Of a DNA stretch of 64,000 bases, positions 1-12,567 are shown piece after piece. The notes below the pieces were generated by a model. The model was not told the origin of the DNA and made no database searches. It saw only the letters and a program-made list of their open reading frames with translations. This stretch comes from Termitomyces sp. T153 (taxonomy: Eukaryota > Basidiomycota > Agaricomycetes > Agaricales > Lyophyllaceae): the NCBI GenBank assembly GCA_018296165.2, contig JACKQL020000019.1, positions 372,001 to 436,000 of the forward strand. Reading direction: 5' to 3'. Numbering within the stretch: the first letter of the stretch is position 1; each line of letters begins with the position of its first letter. The position numbers and the translations under genes were made by a program.

Positions 1-469
1 GCTACATTTTCTGCCACCTACGAGATTGAAACCTGACAGAATCCGTGACGATCGCTGTATCCGATTGCAACTGTCATCTATCGCCTTAAATAACGACGAT
101 ATTCACTAGTCAAGGTTGTGGATTGGTTGGATGTGGTATATAGCCTGCTTTGAAGCGATAAGATTAAGGGGATGTATTCCCATCAAATTTTACCTCTCAT
201 CATCATACCCGTACAATTCGCAAGCACTGGTACTTCACAACCGTTTCATTAGCTATCTTCAAATTAATTGAAGACATGACTCATGCACTTAAACGCATGT
301 CTGCAACATGAAGCATCTCGAGGCATCAAATACTGTATCTGGGTGATATCAGAATTTTCGTCATCCTTGGCTTCTTCCACTTACTTACGGCACGTTTACC
401 CACGTCCTAACCTTTAAAGGTGCTTCAAGTGATCAACATTCTCAAGTAAACTACGCTGGTTCGGCGCCC
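1..469. other. Intergenic left edge
   Basis: CpG content is ordinary for a gene block here. No reading frame in this stretch looks like an exon. It probably holds the promoter and 5' UTR of the F-box gene that starts at 470. An unseen 5' exon of that gene cannot be excluded. Confidence 0.4.
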
Positions 470-2455
470 ATGGTCTCTGTCGAGGGACCGGTAGAAACGC
501 ACTCATGGACGCGCACACGATCGCCCATTCCTCGCATTAAACGAATGTTCTCGGCCAAGATCTCGATACCACGTCGGCCGTCCCAAAATCATCGGTGCAC
601 AATTCCCACAGAGGTCATCAGGAATGTGGGACATCATACTTCGTCTCTAAGGGACGTTCTGAGTATCAGTCTCACTGTACGTTAACCAATATGTACAGAC
701 AAAGACTGTTCTCATAGGTGGCTTCATAGTGCCAACGCGCCCGCAAAGTGCTCGTTCCAAGGTTATACGCCACAGTGGAGCTCAGGACTAACCGACATTG
801 TAAAGTCGCGCTGGAGGCGTTTTCAGCCTCTCCGAAGGTCACGCATCACATTCGTATACTTATAGTACGCCCGAACAACGTTGAACGAACACCACAAGGC
901 GACTATCTGGATGAGGAACTTATAGCAGGTCTCATTTCAACGTTGGCGATACGTATGCCATTGTTACGCTCGTTCTACTGGGATGGTTTGGAGATGCCAA
1001 AAGACGAGCTATGGCTTGCTCTCCGACGATTGTACGTCCTCCGGGTTTCCTCGCTTTTACACACAATTCAATGACAAATACAGTTGCCCACTGCTCAAGT
1101 CTGTTGGGACCAGCGTCGGTTATCTCCCAATCCGGAACACCGACAGCGTACGTTCCCATGCATTAAACTTCCCTATTCTTCCCTAATAGTAATGCCTAGC
1201 TTTTTGACTTCCGCGACCTTAAGACCTTCATTCTTTCTGTCAAGTCAGACTCACTTGAATGGCTATTAGGTTCGTATTACTCAAAGTACCTCCACGCGGC
1301 AGTGGCAATTGATTACGATCTTATGACCTCAGACGAACGCCCTACCCCCGAAAAACTACCTCGCCGATGCTGGCAAATGCTTCTCGAACATTGCCCGAAC
1401 CTTCAAGAACTGAAGATTGGGGGTTCTGCGCCCTCTCCTCGTATCTTTGACACTCGTCACGTAACCGCTGGCCGCTGGCCTCGGCTGCGAAAGCTTACCT
1501 TGGGGGACATGCGACTTCAGCCTCCTGATCACGATAGAGGAGCTTCACCAATTTCTACGCTGGATCAGTTCCTCATTGTTCATCCTCGTTTGCAAGAAGT
1601 CTCGTTCTTACAGCCAGGGGGAGACGGGTTCCCATCTACCCTGTCATTACCTTTCGCTTCACTCCCCAACATGACTTCTTTTTCTGGACCATCCAGGTAT
1701 CTGCGATGCTTACCTCATCCCGAAAATATACAACATCTCAGTATCACAACGCTCCATCACTGTCTGTCTGCATTCCCTCGAACTTACGCACTCCTGAAAG
1801 CTATGCCGTCCCTATTATCACTTACACTTTGGATTGACCTCACATTCGCAAATCGAAATATCATCCAGGATGATAACAATATCTTCCGGAACCTACTTGA
1901 ATGCTGTCCCTCTCTCCTTCATTTTGAGGTCTTCTGTTTCACCCGACCCTCATTTCACCTAGTAAGTCTTTTCGCTGTTTCTTGCCCATGAACTCACTAG
2001 ATACGTTCCTCCCACAGAAAGACTTCTCGGCAGCCCTTTGTCGATCTCCACGATTACGTTCGTTCTCCCTCACGAAGGTCTACAAACCAAGCGATGAAGA
2101 CATGAGCCACACCGCTGTGCGCATAGCACGTGACAACCCACACATCCAACAATTCTCCTTTCGTTACACCCAAGACTCGTGGCTCACTCATGATTCAGGG
2201 AGCGTTAAACAGTTTGGGCAATATGGAGTACTAGCTGGTGACGACGGTCTGCCTACCAGCATCCTAGCACACGAGTGGGGCTTCAAGGTGTTTGGGCAGC
2301 CATATTCCCGGCATTATGTGCACGATCTGGAGTCGTCAAAGACCCGTCGGAGTAGTGGATCATCTCGATCATCATGGTCTTCTTCCGAACGTGCACGGTC
2401 ACCACGTCCGTTGAGTGTATTATCATTCAATTCTTTTCAATTTTCGTTAAAGTAA
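470..2455 (+). CDS. F-box / leucine-rich-repeat type protein
   Basis: This is a five-exon gene: 470-676, 730-1031, 1084-1147, 1200-1961 and 2018-2455, giving 590 residues. The introns are 53, 52, 52 and 56 bp, all GT-AG, and every join keeps one frame. The N-terminal 45 residues are basic and unstructured. An F-box-like helix set follows (IPTEVIRNVGHH to about residue 75), then the segment CQRARKVLVPRLYATVEL, which is usual after the F-box in agaricomycete proteins. The middle shows degenerate leucine-rich repeats (for example CPNLQELKIGG and WPRLRKLTLGDMRL). The C-terminus is Ser/Arg-rich. By family, such proteins are substrate adaptors of SCF ubiquitin ligases; the target is unknown. The family is large and poorly conserved in mushrooms. 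The start at 470 is the first in-frame ATG before the F-box, but an upstream exon remains possible. Confidence 0.72.
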
Positions 2456-2697
2456 AGTATTCTGTAACGGTAGACCACCTGATCGGTAGTGTACTACGGT
2501 CATACTGAATAGAGTCTCGCGGGATAGAACTGGCGTAAGTCCTAAAATTGCAAAACTACAGTTCACTACCCGTCCTTGGGACAAGTTGGTCTAGCAACAA
2601 TCATGGGTTGAGCCCATATCAAAAATGCAATTGCATACATACACACAGTATTTAAATGCTGCGAGACATTGGGTGACTTATTCAGCTTTGGAAAACA

Positions 2698-5020
2698 CTA
2701 AACTTGTTCTGTAGTCCCAGGCATTAGGACGTTCAGGTCCTTCTCATACTCTGCCCACTCCCTCCTGGCCACCTCCACTCGCTGGGAGGAACGAGGTTCG
2801 AAGACAGCCGGAAACTTGAATGGCGAGTTGGTAACCTATGTAATCCACACAGTAGTCAGCATGTATGTTGAACACGAGAAGAGGATCGCCTACAGCTCCG
2901 TGAAATGCCGCATCACTATCATCGTATTGGAACGGAAGACCAGTCATGGGGTCAACTTGGTCGGAGGCACGTATGCTAAATGTCCATAGCATCATGACAA
3001 TATCTATCCACAATGATCGCTCGGCGAACGGAATACCCGGGCACACTGTAAGACTGAGAAACTGGTACCAGATCAAATCGAGATAGGGATGCTAACCACG
3101 CCGACCAAAGCCAAAGGCACTTGTCTCATAATCTGTCTTCAGCCTACCTTCAGAATCAAGAAAGCGTTCGGGCATGAAACGGTCGTGATCCTCGAACTTT
3201 GACCGGTCGTGTTCTATTGCGCTGATGAGGACAGCTGATCAACGTCCCTCAAAATGAGTGATGAATAGTTTACTTACAATGTAACTGCAAAGATGAGGCT
3301 GCCCTTGGGAATGAAATACGCTTGCCCATTGTGCTCGATTGTGTCGTCGGCGGTAGATAAATGCGGGATACCATACCGGGCTATATTCCGAAGTTAGTCT
3401 CGGCATATAAATTGAGGTATTTTCAACATGCCTGCTGGGCGCCAACGAAGAGTTTCTGTGTAAACGTAAATGTCAGGTAATGAATGAGCAACATTGGAAG
3501 AACGCACCGCGAACGACAGCCTCGATATAGGGAAGGAAGGGTCGATCCCTAAAGGACGGCAAACGATCAGGCCCTATAAAATTGTCAATCTCTTTTTGGG
3601 CGGTAGCAATCCATTCGGGGTAACGAATGCAAGCAAGAACAAAGGTTTGTAAGGCTGTCATAGTCTGACGTAATCATGTAAGAGATGAGAGTGCTGAAAA
3701 ACATCCACAAAGCGTTCACCGTCTCGATCGCGGCCTACAAGTTTGGTCAGTCACGGTGACAGAATATGTCATGATGAAGCAAGTATCGCTTACTCCAGCA
3801 AATTGTTTCACCAGGCGACGCTGATCTCCATAAGGTTTGTTTTCGCCCACAAAAGTAGCAGCCCACCTGGAGGCATCGTTAGTACGATGCCGAATTGAAT
3901 CACAACGGAGAGCTATACGTGTCCATGCCAGCTGCGCTACATCTCATAGCATGATCGATGAGTTTCTCATAGAGTGCATCATGTCGCTCTCGATATAACC
4001 GTGCACGGATCCGCCATGGCATTGGACCAGGTATCAAGTCCAAGAAGGGAAGGAAGTTGGTGATACTTGCAGTAGGGTTTGCGAGGTGAACAATTTCAGC
4101 AAGGATCTGCTCAAGAATAACAATACAGTACTCCACAGAAATCCACGGTTCACGGCTCACAGCAAATAATTCCCTAGATTCTGGTTCATGACCTGTTGGA
4201 CAGTGAAGGCCAAAAGCTGCTGTAAGTGTGGTACTGGATGCAACTCTGTAAAATACACAAGAAGTTGGAATAAAAATAACCTTCAAGTTCCGAAAATACC
4301 TTTCGATGTGGTGAAACCAATTTTTCCCGCCATCGTCGAGCAAATGCTGGACATTGAGAACAGCTTCAAATTCCTGGAGCGGCTCTGTCTTTCCAGCTCG
4401 TACAACGGACATGATGTTATTTGTGAGTTTGCGGCCTATCAAGTGCTCCTCGTGGTGCTCCTCGCTCATGCCCCACATATCATTCGTAGGATCGACATAA
4501 TTGCGCTGTAATCAACTATCACCAGGATTTCGTGAGGAATAAATCAAGAATGATTTACCCAATAATGCAAACTTGGTCGAGAAGAATGCTTGGCTGAATG
4601 CTTTTCGAGTAACGTTTTGGCCACTTCCATGTCCCCAATCAAAACAACGGTCTACCGACGCTCAGTTGAGAATGATTTTGATTTTCGGAGGGTGATATCT
4701 TACGGAGCCAGCCAAATTCAATGATACAAGACCCCCATACTGTTCTACGAGAGTCCTGAAGTAGGTCGCGAGATGCTGTCAAGGGTCACAGTGTCCCGTT
4801 GAGTGTGAGGGAACGCACCAGCTCCCACTCTACTAGTTATGAACGAAAGGCATACCTTACTGGGCACTTGTAGGACATTTCCAAGGAGTGGAAATCCAGT
4901 CGGCCCTGGAGGTAGGATGCAACCACCCTTGAAGTTGGAGCACCGAGCATACAGACTCCACAGTGTAATAAAGATGATACTAGTAGCCGCAATAGTCAAT
5001 TGGCTGGCGCTCGACAACAT
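2698..5020 (-). CDS. Cytochrome P450 monooxygenase, 13 exons, complete
   Basis: The exons in coding order are 5020-4856, 4775-4704, 4651-4559, 4505-4300, 4245-3919, 3866-3794, 3734-3720, 3664-3508, 3455-3432, 3380-3278, 3221-3097, 3045-2894 and 2835-2698, giving 549 residues, a normal P450 length. A hydrophobic anchor lies at residues 8-24, followed by the proline-rich hinge PPGPTGFPLLG. The I-helix segment reads GAAIETT (about 312-318). The K-helix ExxR is ETLR (370-373), the PERF motif is at 429-432, and the haem loop FGFGRRVCPG has its cysteine at 455. An ER-membrane enzyme using O2 and a CPR partner is expected; the substrate cannot be told. I chose the ATG at 5020 because it puts the anchor at the N-terminus; an in-frame ATG at 5101 would add 27 residues. 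The gene is intact. Exons of 15 and 24 nt and one GC-AG intron (3381-3431) will defeat simple gene callers. Confidence 0.9.
3381..3431 (-). other. GC-AG intron in the P450 gene
   Basis: Only a GC donor (exon end CAGCAG, intron start GCATGT) and the acceptor ATATAG keep the frame and the family spacing between ETLRWRP and GIPH. A GT donor five bases further in gives the wrong phase. The length is 51 bp, like the other introns of the gene. Confidence 0.75.
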
Positions 5021-6429
5021 CCTGGGAGCGTATGACGGTCTGGCGGCAGCGTGAAGAAAGCTTTCAGCCAGAGGCATGCATGTATATATCCATGTATCCA
5101 TATGCTGACACGATGCAGGGAAGTGTGGCCTGTGTGAAGATCAAGCGGGTATACAGTGTACCGACCCTGCAAGGCAGACAGATCTTTCAAGTTCGGAGCA
5201 CAATGAACCACAAGGCTCGTTAATCTATCACTCAAGATCACAGGTTGATAATATAAACCTATCTGATTATGGAACCGATGACAAGCTAAACATAACTGAA
5301 ACAGACAATGAGAAGTTGAGAAACAGAATCGAAACTCGAAATTTGACGAAAATTTATAGTATTACCCAGCTCTTGGCGATATCTGTGTCCAACTAGGGAT
5401 GTCTTTCACACATCGGGATTTAGCGATGAGAAAATCAGAGCTTGCCGATAAGTTTTTTGAGATTCTTTTCAAATGAGATCTTGCGTCTGAATCGTTGGGA
5501 TCGAGCGGAGTCTTGATATCGACCCATTTGATCTCCTCTGAACCAATCTTGAATATTGAGTTGCAATAAGATCAGTGTTAGGAGAGTGCTTGGAACCAAG
5601 AAGAGCACGTCCGGGATTAACCAGGTTCGTGCAAGCCTGCCTCCGGACCGAGACAGCGTAATCCATATTCTACAATGAAGATGGATTAGCCATTTCTGCG
5701 CATTTTTGTGGTGACGAATAGGTCGAGGAGCTTCCGAGCATCGCGTGGGCGCACTAACGACCGGCTACGTGTCCACGACGGTGACCGACCGAGTACGGAC
5801 TAGGAATTCGTGATAATGAGCAAGCGTACTCGACCTTCAAGCTGTCTCCGTCCACACGACAAGACGACCGGTTCACAGTTGCGCCCCCTCACCTAATTTT
5901 TTGTTCGTTCGATTTGATTTGCCGCTTGTTAACTGATTTTGTTCCTTGACACGGAGGGCAAAAGGAAGAGGGAGAGACTCAAAATGATGGTGATGATGAT
6001 GATGATCATTCTTGCCCTTTACAGGCTTTAAGTATACCAGTAGCACGGATGACAACGAACATCCTCCACTTCCCAGTCACTTTCGCTGACTCTTGTAAGC
6101 TGTTCTGAATGCAAGGATACCGACTCGCGTTACGTTAGTGATTATACTGTTGTGCATAGTTGATAATGATACTTACGATTAAAGAGCTAGTTTTCTCACG
6201 TGGTTTCACGACAGCCGGTCCGTAAGCACCACTGATATAATCCCGTAGTAAATAATTTCCCCACTTTTGAATCCATCTTACGATAATTATAGCAGGTTTG
6301 TATCTCGATTGCTTAACAAGGACGTGAAGACTAGGATAAGTAGAGAAGATGGTGGAGAAAGCAATGTATCGCTGGCTAATATGTGAGAGTGGACAATAAT
6401 TGTCAGTACTGAACCGCTAGGACTAGCGG
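5021..6429. other. Intergenic, no supported gene
   Basis: CpG-normal DNA between the P450 start and the end of the oxidoreductase gene, so it carries the P450 promoter. A short ATG/ATC triplet repeat lies near 5985-6010 and produces an artefactual poly-His reading frame on the minus strand. A 65-codon minus-strand frame at 5469-5666 has no recognisable content and I do not call it a gene. Confidence 0.4.
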
Positions 6430-7790
6430 CTATGTGGGGCTCAAACCAAGGCATTTCTCTCGAATCGCTGAGACAAGCAATTCCTGTGACTTTAAGTACG
6501 ACGTGATTCTATCTCCAAAGGTCATACCCCACCCATAACCGAAATACGAAGCGCCCCCGTTCTGCAAAACACCCAAATATCAATCATAAATGATACAGTC
6601 AAAGCGAGTTAGAACGAATCCTTGCCTTTCCAAGCGACAAGAGAATGATTTCATGGCGACCCTTATAGATTTCCAGCGCCGGCTCGCCATTCAGAAGCGA
6701 AAGGACATTTTTAGCAACGACAGTAGCATGATGTGGGTACTTCTCGATCTGTCGCTGCTCCTTCAAATCAGCAATGTCCCCACACGCAAATATGTGGCGA
6801 TGTTCAGGAAGCTGGAATGTTCGGAGTATTCGAACATGGCCCGAGGGGGTGAGTACCTTATGGCCAAAAGCAGAGATGAGGAGCCCTGTGTTCGGATGCG
6901 GACCACGGCAGGGTACCTACGGCATGTGGAATGATCATCAGCAATCGCTATTCGGCGGTCAATCTTTTGTGCTGGGGATACGTACGATAAGGTCAGGGGT
7001 AAGCGTGATGCCGTTTCGTGTAACCACTCTCTTGCTTGTCAAAGCAGTCTCGGGTACGACGTCTCCTAGTATGAGCGTCACGCCACGGGAGAGCAGCCGT
7101 TGCTGGACGTCGTTGCGGAACTTATTGGGATACGTCTTGTTGAGGAGTCGCTCATGACTGTGGACGATTGTAACTTTTTTGTCCTATATATATAATAAGT
7201 TGACGTAGATGATGATCAGAAAATTTTTGCCGTACAGGATCAAGGTCTTTGATTTCTCCGGCAAATTCTAATAGGGGATTGATAGTTTTTACGAAATGTC
7301 AATCGAAGAGAACCAACGTACCGCATGCAACAGCACCACCCCCTACGAGCAATACATCCCTTGCGCGCCTGAACTTCATTTGCCACCGTGCAAACCACAT
7401 CTTTGCTTCTTTATGCGTTGCGGGTACCGCGATAGGGCCCTCCCACCGACTCCCAGGCGCAAGAACCAGAACATCCCAATGAATCACTTCGCCGTTGGTC
7501 AGCGTGACGATACCGCCACCCCTTGAGCCATACTCTTCGATTGCCTTGACCTCGCCGATGATAATTGAGCCTTTACGATTTGTCAAAAGAGCGTCGTATG
7601 GCATGATAACTTGCTCGTCGAAACGGCCTTCAGAAGTCACAGATGCTCGAATACATCCTATTAGATGCGTGAAATGTGGTCGAGATGTGATGAGGACGAG
7701 TTTGTGCCTTGATGGGTCAAGTGTTGCAGAGAGCTGGCGGACAGTCGGTGCGCCAGCGCCACCACCACCAACGACGACGACAGTTTTCAT
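6430..7790 (-). CDS. FAD-dependent oxidoreductase, AIF/FSP1 (AIFM2) family
   Basis: The exons are 7790-7322, 7267-7236, 7183-6986, 6916-6626 and 6561-6430, giving 373 residues, the usual length for this family. The protein opens with the FAD Rossmann motif VVVVGGGGAGAP. A second dinucleotide fold follows, DVLLVGGGAVACEFAGE (about 146-162). The FAD-binding HIFACGDIAD (274-283) comes next, then the Tyr/Gly-rich tail typical of AIF-like NAD(P)H:quinone oxidoreductases. Expected chemistry is NAD(P)H oxidation with transfer to a quinone; location is not evident, and no clear transit peptide is seen. The start at 7790 puts the Rossmann strand at the N-terminus as in homologues; the frame stays open upstream but the extension looks non-coding. 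The last intron (6562-6625) is GC-AG. It lies on the same strand as the P450; any functional link is speculation. Confidence 0.87.
6562..6625 (-). other. GC-AG intron in the oxidoreductase gene
   Basis: The exon ends in GGAAAG and the intron begins GCAAGG and ends TTTTGCAG. Joining gives LSLGK then NGGASYFGYGWG, as expected for the family. Reading through meets a stop within 20 codons. No GT donor nearby restores the frame. Confidence 0.75.
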
Positions 7791-8428
7791 GTACGCTGAC
7801 GGGGATGACAGACCCGGAGGACCAAGAGCGGCTCGGGGACCCGCGGCAAGCGTCCATTCTCCGTATTTTAAGTGTTTGGAAAAGACTAGTGGATATATCA
7901 CAAAGTAATGTTCTTGATCAAACACAATAGCGTGATTTGTCACGGTCGCGAAGAAACTCCGGATGCACCAAGGTAAAGTGCTTCACAATCCAGGCACAAA
8001 GGACTGAAGTGATTAGTACAAATTCTATTGGTAGACAGTACATAGAAGCCAATCACCACTCGGAGTCGCAGGTGATCAGTAGTGCCTCAAGGGGCATCAA
8101 TATGACAATTACACTTTCTGACCAGGAAGCCTTAGTATATCAAAGATCCCTTCACCAAAGTCTTTTCGCCTAAAATCCGTCATGAAAGGTACGTGTTGTT
8201 CAAAAAATACAAGTGATAGTAGTTCTCTGGAGAGGATACACGGAATAGATAGTAAGACTATAAATCACAAGTGAAACTAAAAAGACAATTAAACTTCATG
8301 ATCAAAACAGGTACCACTCATCGACCACCTTGAGGATATGGTGTAACAAGAAATCGAGACAATGAAACCAACCGGTCGTTCACCACCGAGAATCGACACA
8401 ACATCCCCATTCCCTACCACACACCTAC
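7791..8428. other. Intergenic, no supported gene
   Basis: This stretch contains the promoter side of the oxidoreductase gene and the 3' flank of the low-complexity gene. The short frames here are shadows or chance. Confidence 0.4.
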
Positions 8429-11001
8429 TCACTCCCCATCAACATCCATCTCTTTTCCAAGATCAATCGACGCAACATGACTCTTTCTCCTCGCATACTC
8501 ACTCTGCCTCACCCTCTTCTTCGCACTCATCAACACGCTCTCTTCTGGACCCTTCACACTCATCGACTTCCCACTATAACTCGACCTCTGAGCCTTCACT
8601 CCCAAACTCGATCTTGTCCTCCCCGCCTTCGCACCCGGGGTCCTAGATAATCCAGGACGCGAAGCACTCGCGGCGCGCTGGGATGCCAGCCTGGCGATAA
8701 CCTTGGACCTCGAAATTCTGGGCTTTCTCCCACTAAGCGATCTTTGTCTGTTAGGTGCCAGACCCATCATTGCAGTGTCTACTTCCTTAGAAGTCTCCGG
8801 CGACGTCGTTGGCGGCGGCTTCTTGGTCGGGGTCGGAATCCTGGAATTCATGACAAGCGGCTTGCTGAAGATCCGCTTAGGACGTGGGGACCACGGTTCC
8901 CCAGGCTTCCGAGGGCTATTCGTAATCATATTCAGCGTCTCACTTGCGCTACTCTGTGCCTTCTGAATCTGAGCACTAGATCCCTCCGCAGGGCTCCTCA
9001 AACTTGGTTTCAAGCCAGACACTGACGATTTATTAGCGGTAGCTTTCGCCAATGAGCTCGCAGTCGGCGCTAAAAGACGCGAAGATGACAGCCTGAAAGA
9101 AGGCAGACGAGAGGAGCCCGGGTTCACTGTTGCAGTAGCTGAAGCCGCATTTGATGAATGGCTACCTAACATCCTCTTTGAACCCATGCTACCCACGATC
9201 CCAGAGGATGAGGACCTGCTGGTTGAGACAAAAGATGAACGGGTCCCGAGAGTCGATATGCCCTGGCTTGAAGTTCCTGTTTCTGGCTTGGTGATGCTGC
9301 TCTTAGTGATCGTGGAGGGGGTAGGAGCGGGGGTCATCGAGGGGAGGGGTGGCCGAGAACATAGGGAGGATGTGACAGAGGACATGATTGTAGTTGCTTT
9401 GTCTTTCTCACCGCGGAGAGAAGAGACTCTTGCTCTTGTAAGATTCGTAACCGTAGATGACCGAGCCGACACCAGTGCCTTCTTGGGAGCAGGTGCATAG
9501 GCAGGGACAGGAGCTGGAGTGGGAGCAGAAGCGGCTTTGGGCCCCTTTGTGGTGGCGGGCTTAGGAGTTCCACTGGAGGCAGCTTTTCCTCCACCCCAAA
9601 CCTTTGCAACGAGTGATTTGGCAGATGAGAAGAATCCGAACTTGGAGGGTTTTTGTCGAGGTACAGGCTGAGGTTTAACTATCTGTCTTGTCAGTCTCCC
9701 GCAGTGTCATCAAGTAAAAGAAAGGACTCACCGAGGACACCACCCCGACCGACGCTAACGCGCCCTTTAGCACCTGCAACACTGCTTTTCCTCCTCGCCT
9801 TATTCATCTCAAGCTTCTTTTTAATCGCCTCCCTCTCTTTCTGCTTTCGCTCCTCCTCCTCGGCCTTGACTTTCTCTTCATCCTCCTCTACCTTCGTCTC
9901 GACTCCCCCCTTCTTATCCTCTTCCTTCGTCGACTCAGGCGGCTTAGCATCCTCTTTTCCAGCTTCAGCTTCCTCCTCATCTTCATCCCCAGACGCCCCT
10001 GGGACAACCCTCGACCGTCTCCTCTGCCGACTCTCGTTGACCATCGTTGCCGCACTAAGCCTCCCATTCTCCCCGCCAATCCTCCGTCCGAACCTATCTC
10101 TCCCAACACCACGTCCCGCCGCTCCACTGGCACTGGATCTGCTCTTAACAACGGGCCGCGCACACTCCTTGGGCGCCAACAACGCCCGCCTCCTAACGAG
10201 TGAATCAATCCCCTCCATTTTGCTAAACTCCTCCTCGTGAAGTTTATCAAATTTGTCTTTATAAATAGTCGTCTTAGGCGGTTCCTTCTCGCGCGGGGGA
10301 AGGGTACCTACTCCCACGGCGTGCGCCCCAGGGTGCAATTTCGTGATAAGATCCATCCCAACCCCATCGATTCCGTCTTGCTTCAGCCGCTTGTTCATCT
10401 CTTCAAGAACGCTCGTAGCGGCGCTCTTAAATTGCGAGTTGGTGACATTGTGCTGAGGAAGAGGGGAGCCAAAGATGAAGGGATGATCGGTAACGGCGAG
10501 TTGGGTGATAGTGGTTGATTTCGGGGTGGGTGAAAGGAGAGAAGGTACCGCGTGTTTGGGTGAGGCCAGAAAGGTTGGTGTGGACGCATCAACATCCATG
10601 TCGTTTAACGCAGGTTTGGTGGAGGAAGACACGGGGTCCGGATCTTCTTTCGAGAAAGAAACAAGGTCGTCGAGCGGGAGTGGAGGATATATTCCTTTCT
10701 TCTGTTGCCCCTCGCCAGAAGGCCACAGACTTGTGCCATGAAAGCCACCGGAAGGCTGAGGACTGCCAAAAACGAGATCAAAATTGGTTTTAAATGGCTG
10801 AAGTTGGGGTGTTCGATGGTACGAATCAACATCTGAAACAGGATTGGAAACTAAGCGGATTGTGGTGGTTGGTTGATGACGAGTCGGGGTAGACGGCTCA
10901 GCGAGACCAAGGCTCAAGCGAGCGTCAGCAGGTGCTGGTAGACCTGGACGAAGCGTGTGGCCGGGAAGTGGAAAAAAAGTAGAAATTGGGTTGGCTGGCA
11001 T
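8429..11001 (-). CDS. Large low-complexity Ser/Pro/Lys-rich protein, function unknown
   Basis: Two exons, 11001-9732 and 9678-8429, are joined over a 53-bp GT-AG intron and give 839 residues. No enzyme domain is visible. The N-terminal third has short conserved-looking pieces (NFDLVFGSPQ; HPFIFGSPLPQHN, followed by a helix around VLEEMNKRL). Residues about 340-410 are strongly charged, with an acidic run and then a Glu/Lys-rich probable coiled coil (EEERKQKEREAIKKKLEMN). The C-terminal half is Ser/Pro/Arg-rich with many SP and RS-type phosphosites and basic patches, such as SAKKRVRQ near the end. Such composition suits a nuclear, chromatin- or microtubule-associated protein, but that is inference from composition only. 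The two long frames share strand and intron phase, which supports one gene rather than two. Confidence 0.7.
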
Positions 11002-11750
11002 TGGAAAAGACTGTGAAGCACAAGAGAGTGGTGGTGGAGAAAGAAAGAAAAGTGCAAGAATGTGGACAAAATGAAGAAGAGGACGGACGATTGGGAAGGA
11101 AGTTGGAAGGCAGTTGCTTTAGAAGCGTGATGGCGGGGTTAGTTCGGATAGATTGCCGCCTTTGTCTAATTCCTCTCGTGGGTAATTCACTGCCTCACTC
11201 CCTACACTACAGGCAACAAACATTCATATTCGATTCATCCTTCACATGGCTGAGCCATCCGGACTTCCCATTGTCCCCTAGCGCGTGCCCTCGACGGCAT
11301 CGTGCGTTGTCTCCTCCCTTCATTGCCGCCGTTTTTATCTGCTCGCGGCAACGATGCATCCCTTGGTAGTGGAGTTCCGGGATTGAGTCCCTCTATGAGC
11401 TCGGTGTTGTTTTTGAAGCCTTGATCTTACAATGTTCAATGGCATCACGTTTAGAATTTTAGCGCAGATGGACATAATGTCGTCGTCGACATCGTAGGAA
11501 AACAAGCTCGTCCGTCGTTTGTCTTTTTTGATAATGCAAAATCAACAACGATCACGTGATCGCGTTCTGCCTCCGTCATCCGTGATTGTGACTCCTGGAA
11601 AAAGTTGTAAAAAACCACAGTGCCCAAGATAACCTTAATTTTGGTCATTTTGAACCTTTTCTCATTTGGAAGAGAATTTACCGAGAGAATGTCTACCCAG
11701 AGGCCGTTTTTTAAAATCCTCCCTGTTACAAATGAAACAGCTCCGTATCA
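11002..11750. other. Upstream region of the low-complexity gene; CpG border
   Basis: CG dinucleotides are still present up to about 11745 and then almost vanish. A 65-codon minus frame at 11451-11648 has no recognisable content. The stretch probably contains the promoter of the gene starting at 11001. Confidence 0.4.
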
Positions 11751-12567
11751 CATTGTAACTATGAATTGTTTTGAATAGAATAATACTTGTGATTCTGACT
11801 CTGTGAAACTAGCATGAGTTTTTGTTTCAAAGTCTTGGCCAACAAATCATCTATTTTGTTCTTTCCTACTGTGGCATAGTGTCTCAGAGGCTTGATTGTG
11901 ACCACAGGTAACAGCATGCTGACATGTTTGTAATGCAGGTCAGACAAATTGTCATCCCAGTTACAACAGATCAAATGAGCAAATTTGAATTTCCATTGAC
12001 TTTCAGATACAAGAATAAGAACAATAAGTCTAATGTAAGTGCAAAGATCAATTTGTAGCATATGAAACAAAGGGCAAGTGGGGTAGCATCAAAACCCCAG
12101 TGAGAAAAGCTTGCCACCACTGCAAGTGAAATACACCATGTTGTGCAATGGACCATGTAAAAGGGAAAGGGAAATGCAAGATATGTGAAGGTTAATCAGG
12201 TTATATGGCCTGATCACTAGCTGCCAGATGCTGAACTTGTCCCCAAATATGACCTGCTATACAAATAGCAGACATATGCCAGACTGGGGCAAAGTAGGAC
12301 ACCTGTCATCTGATTTTAGAGTGATGGGCCAGGGGTTGATGTTGTGTTTGAGGTCTGCCAATAGGTGCAGTATGTCTAGCACATGACCAAGGTAGTAGGC
12401 AGAAAAAGCTGAGGGCCAAACAGAGCTGTCATTACAAAACAGATACTCAGCCATGTGTAACAATTTGTGAGCCACCTCACAGGACATCACACCCTTCTCT
12501 ATCATATTGGAGCATTTGTTAAGTAATAATCAAACTATTTCAGCTGATGACTTGCTTCTCAAGTCAG

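Noticed and set aside
5873..6055. Poly-histidine small protein
   Set aside because: It arises from an ATG/ATC microsatellite read on the minus strand.
7495..7908. 137-codon plus-strand frame over the oxidoreductase gene
   Set aside because: It is the antisense shadow of exon 1, which carries clear FAD-binding motifs on the minus strand.
9653..10240. 195-codon Ser/Leu-rich plus-strand frame
   Set aside because: It is antisense to the charged Lys/Glu region of the 839-residue gene; its composition is the mirror of that sequence.
2698..11001. Secondary-metabolite gene cluster
   Set aside because: A P450 and an oxidoreductase lie side by side, but there is no polyketide synthase, peptide synthetase, terpene synthase or transporter, and the third gene is not an enzyme.
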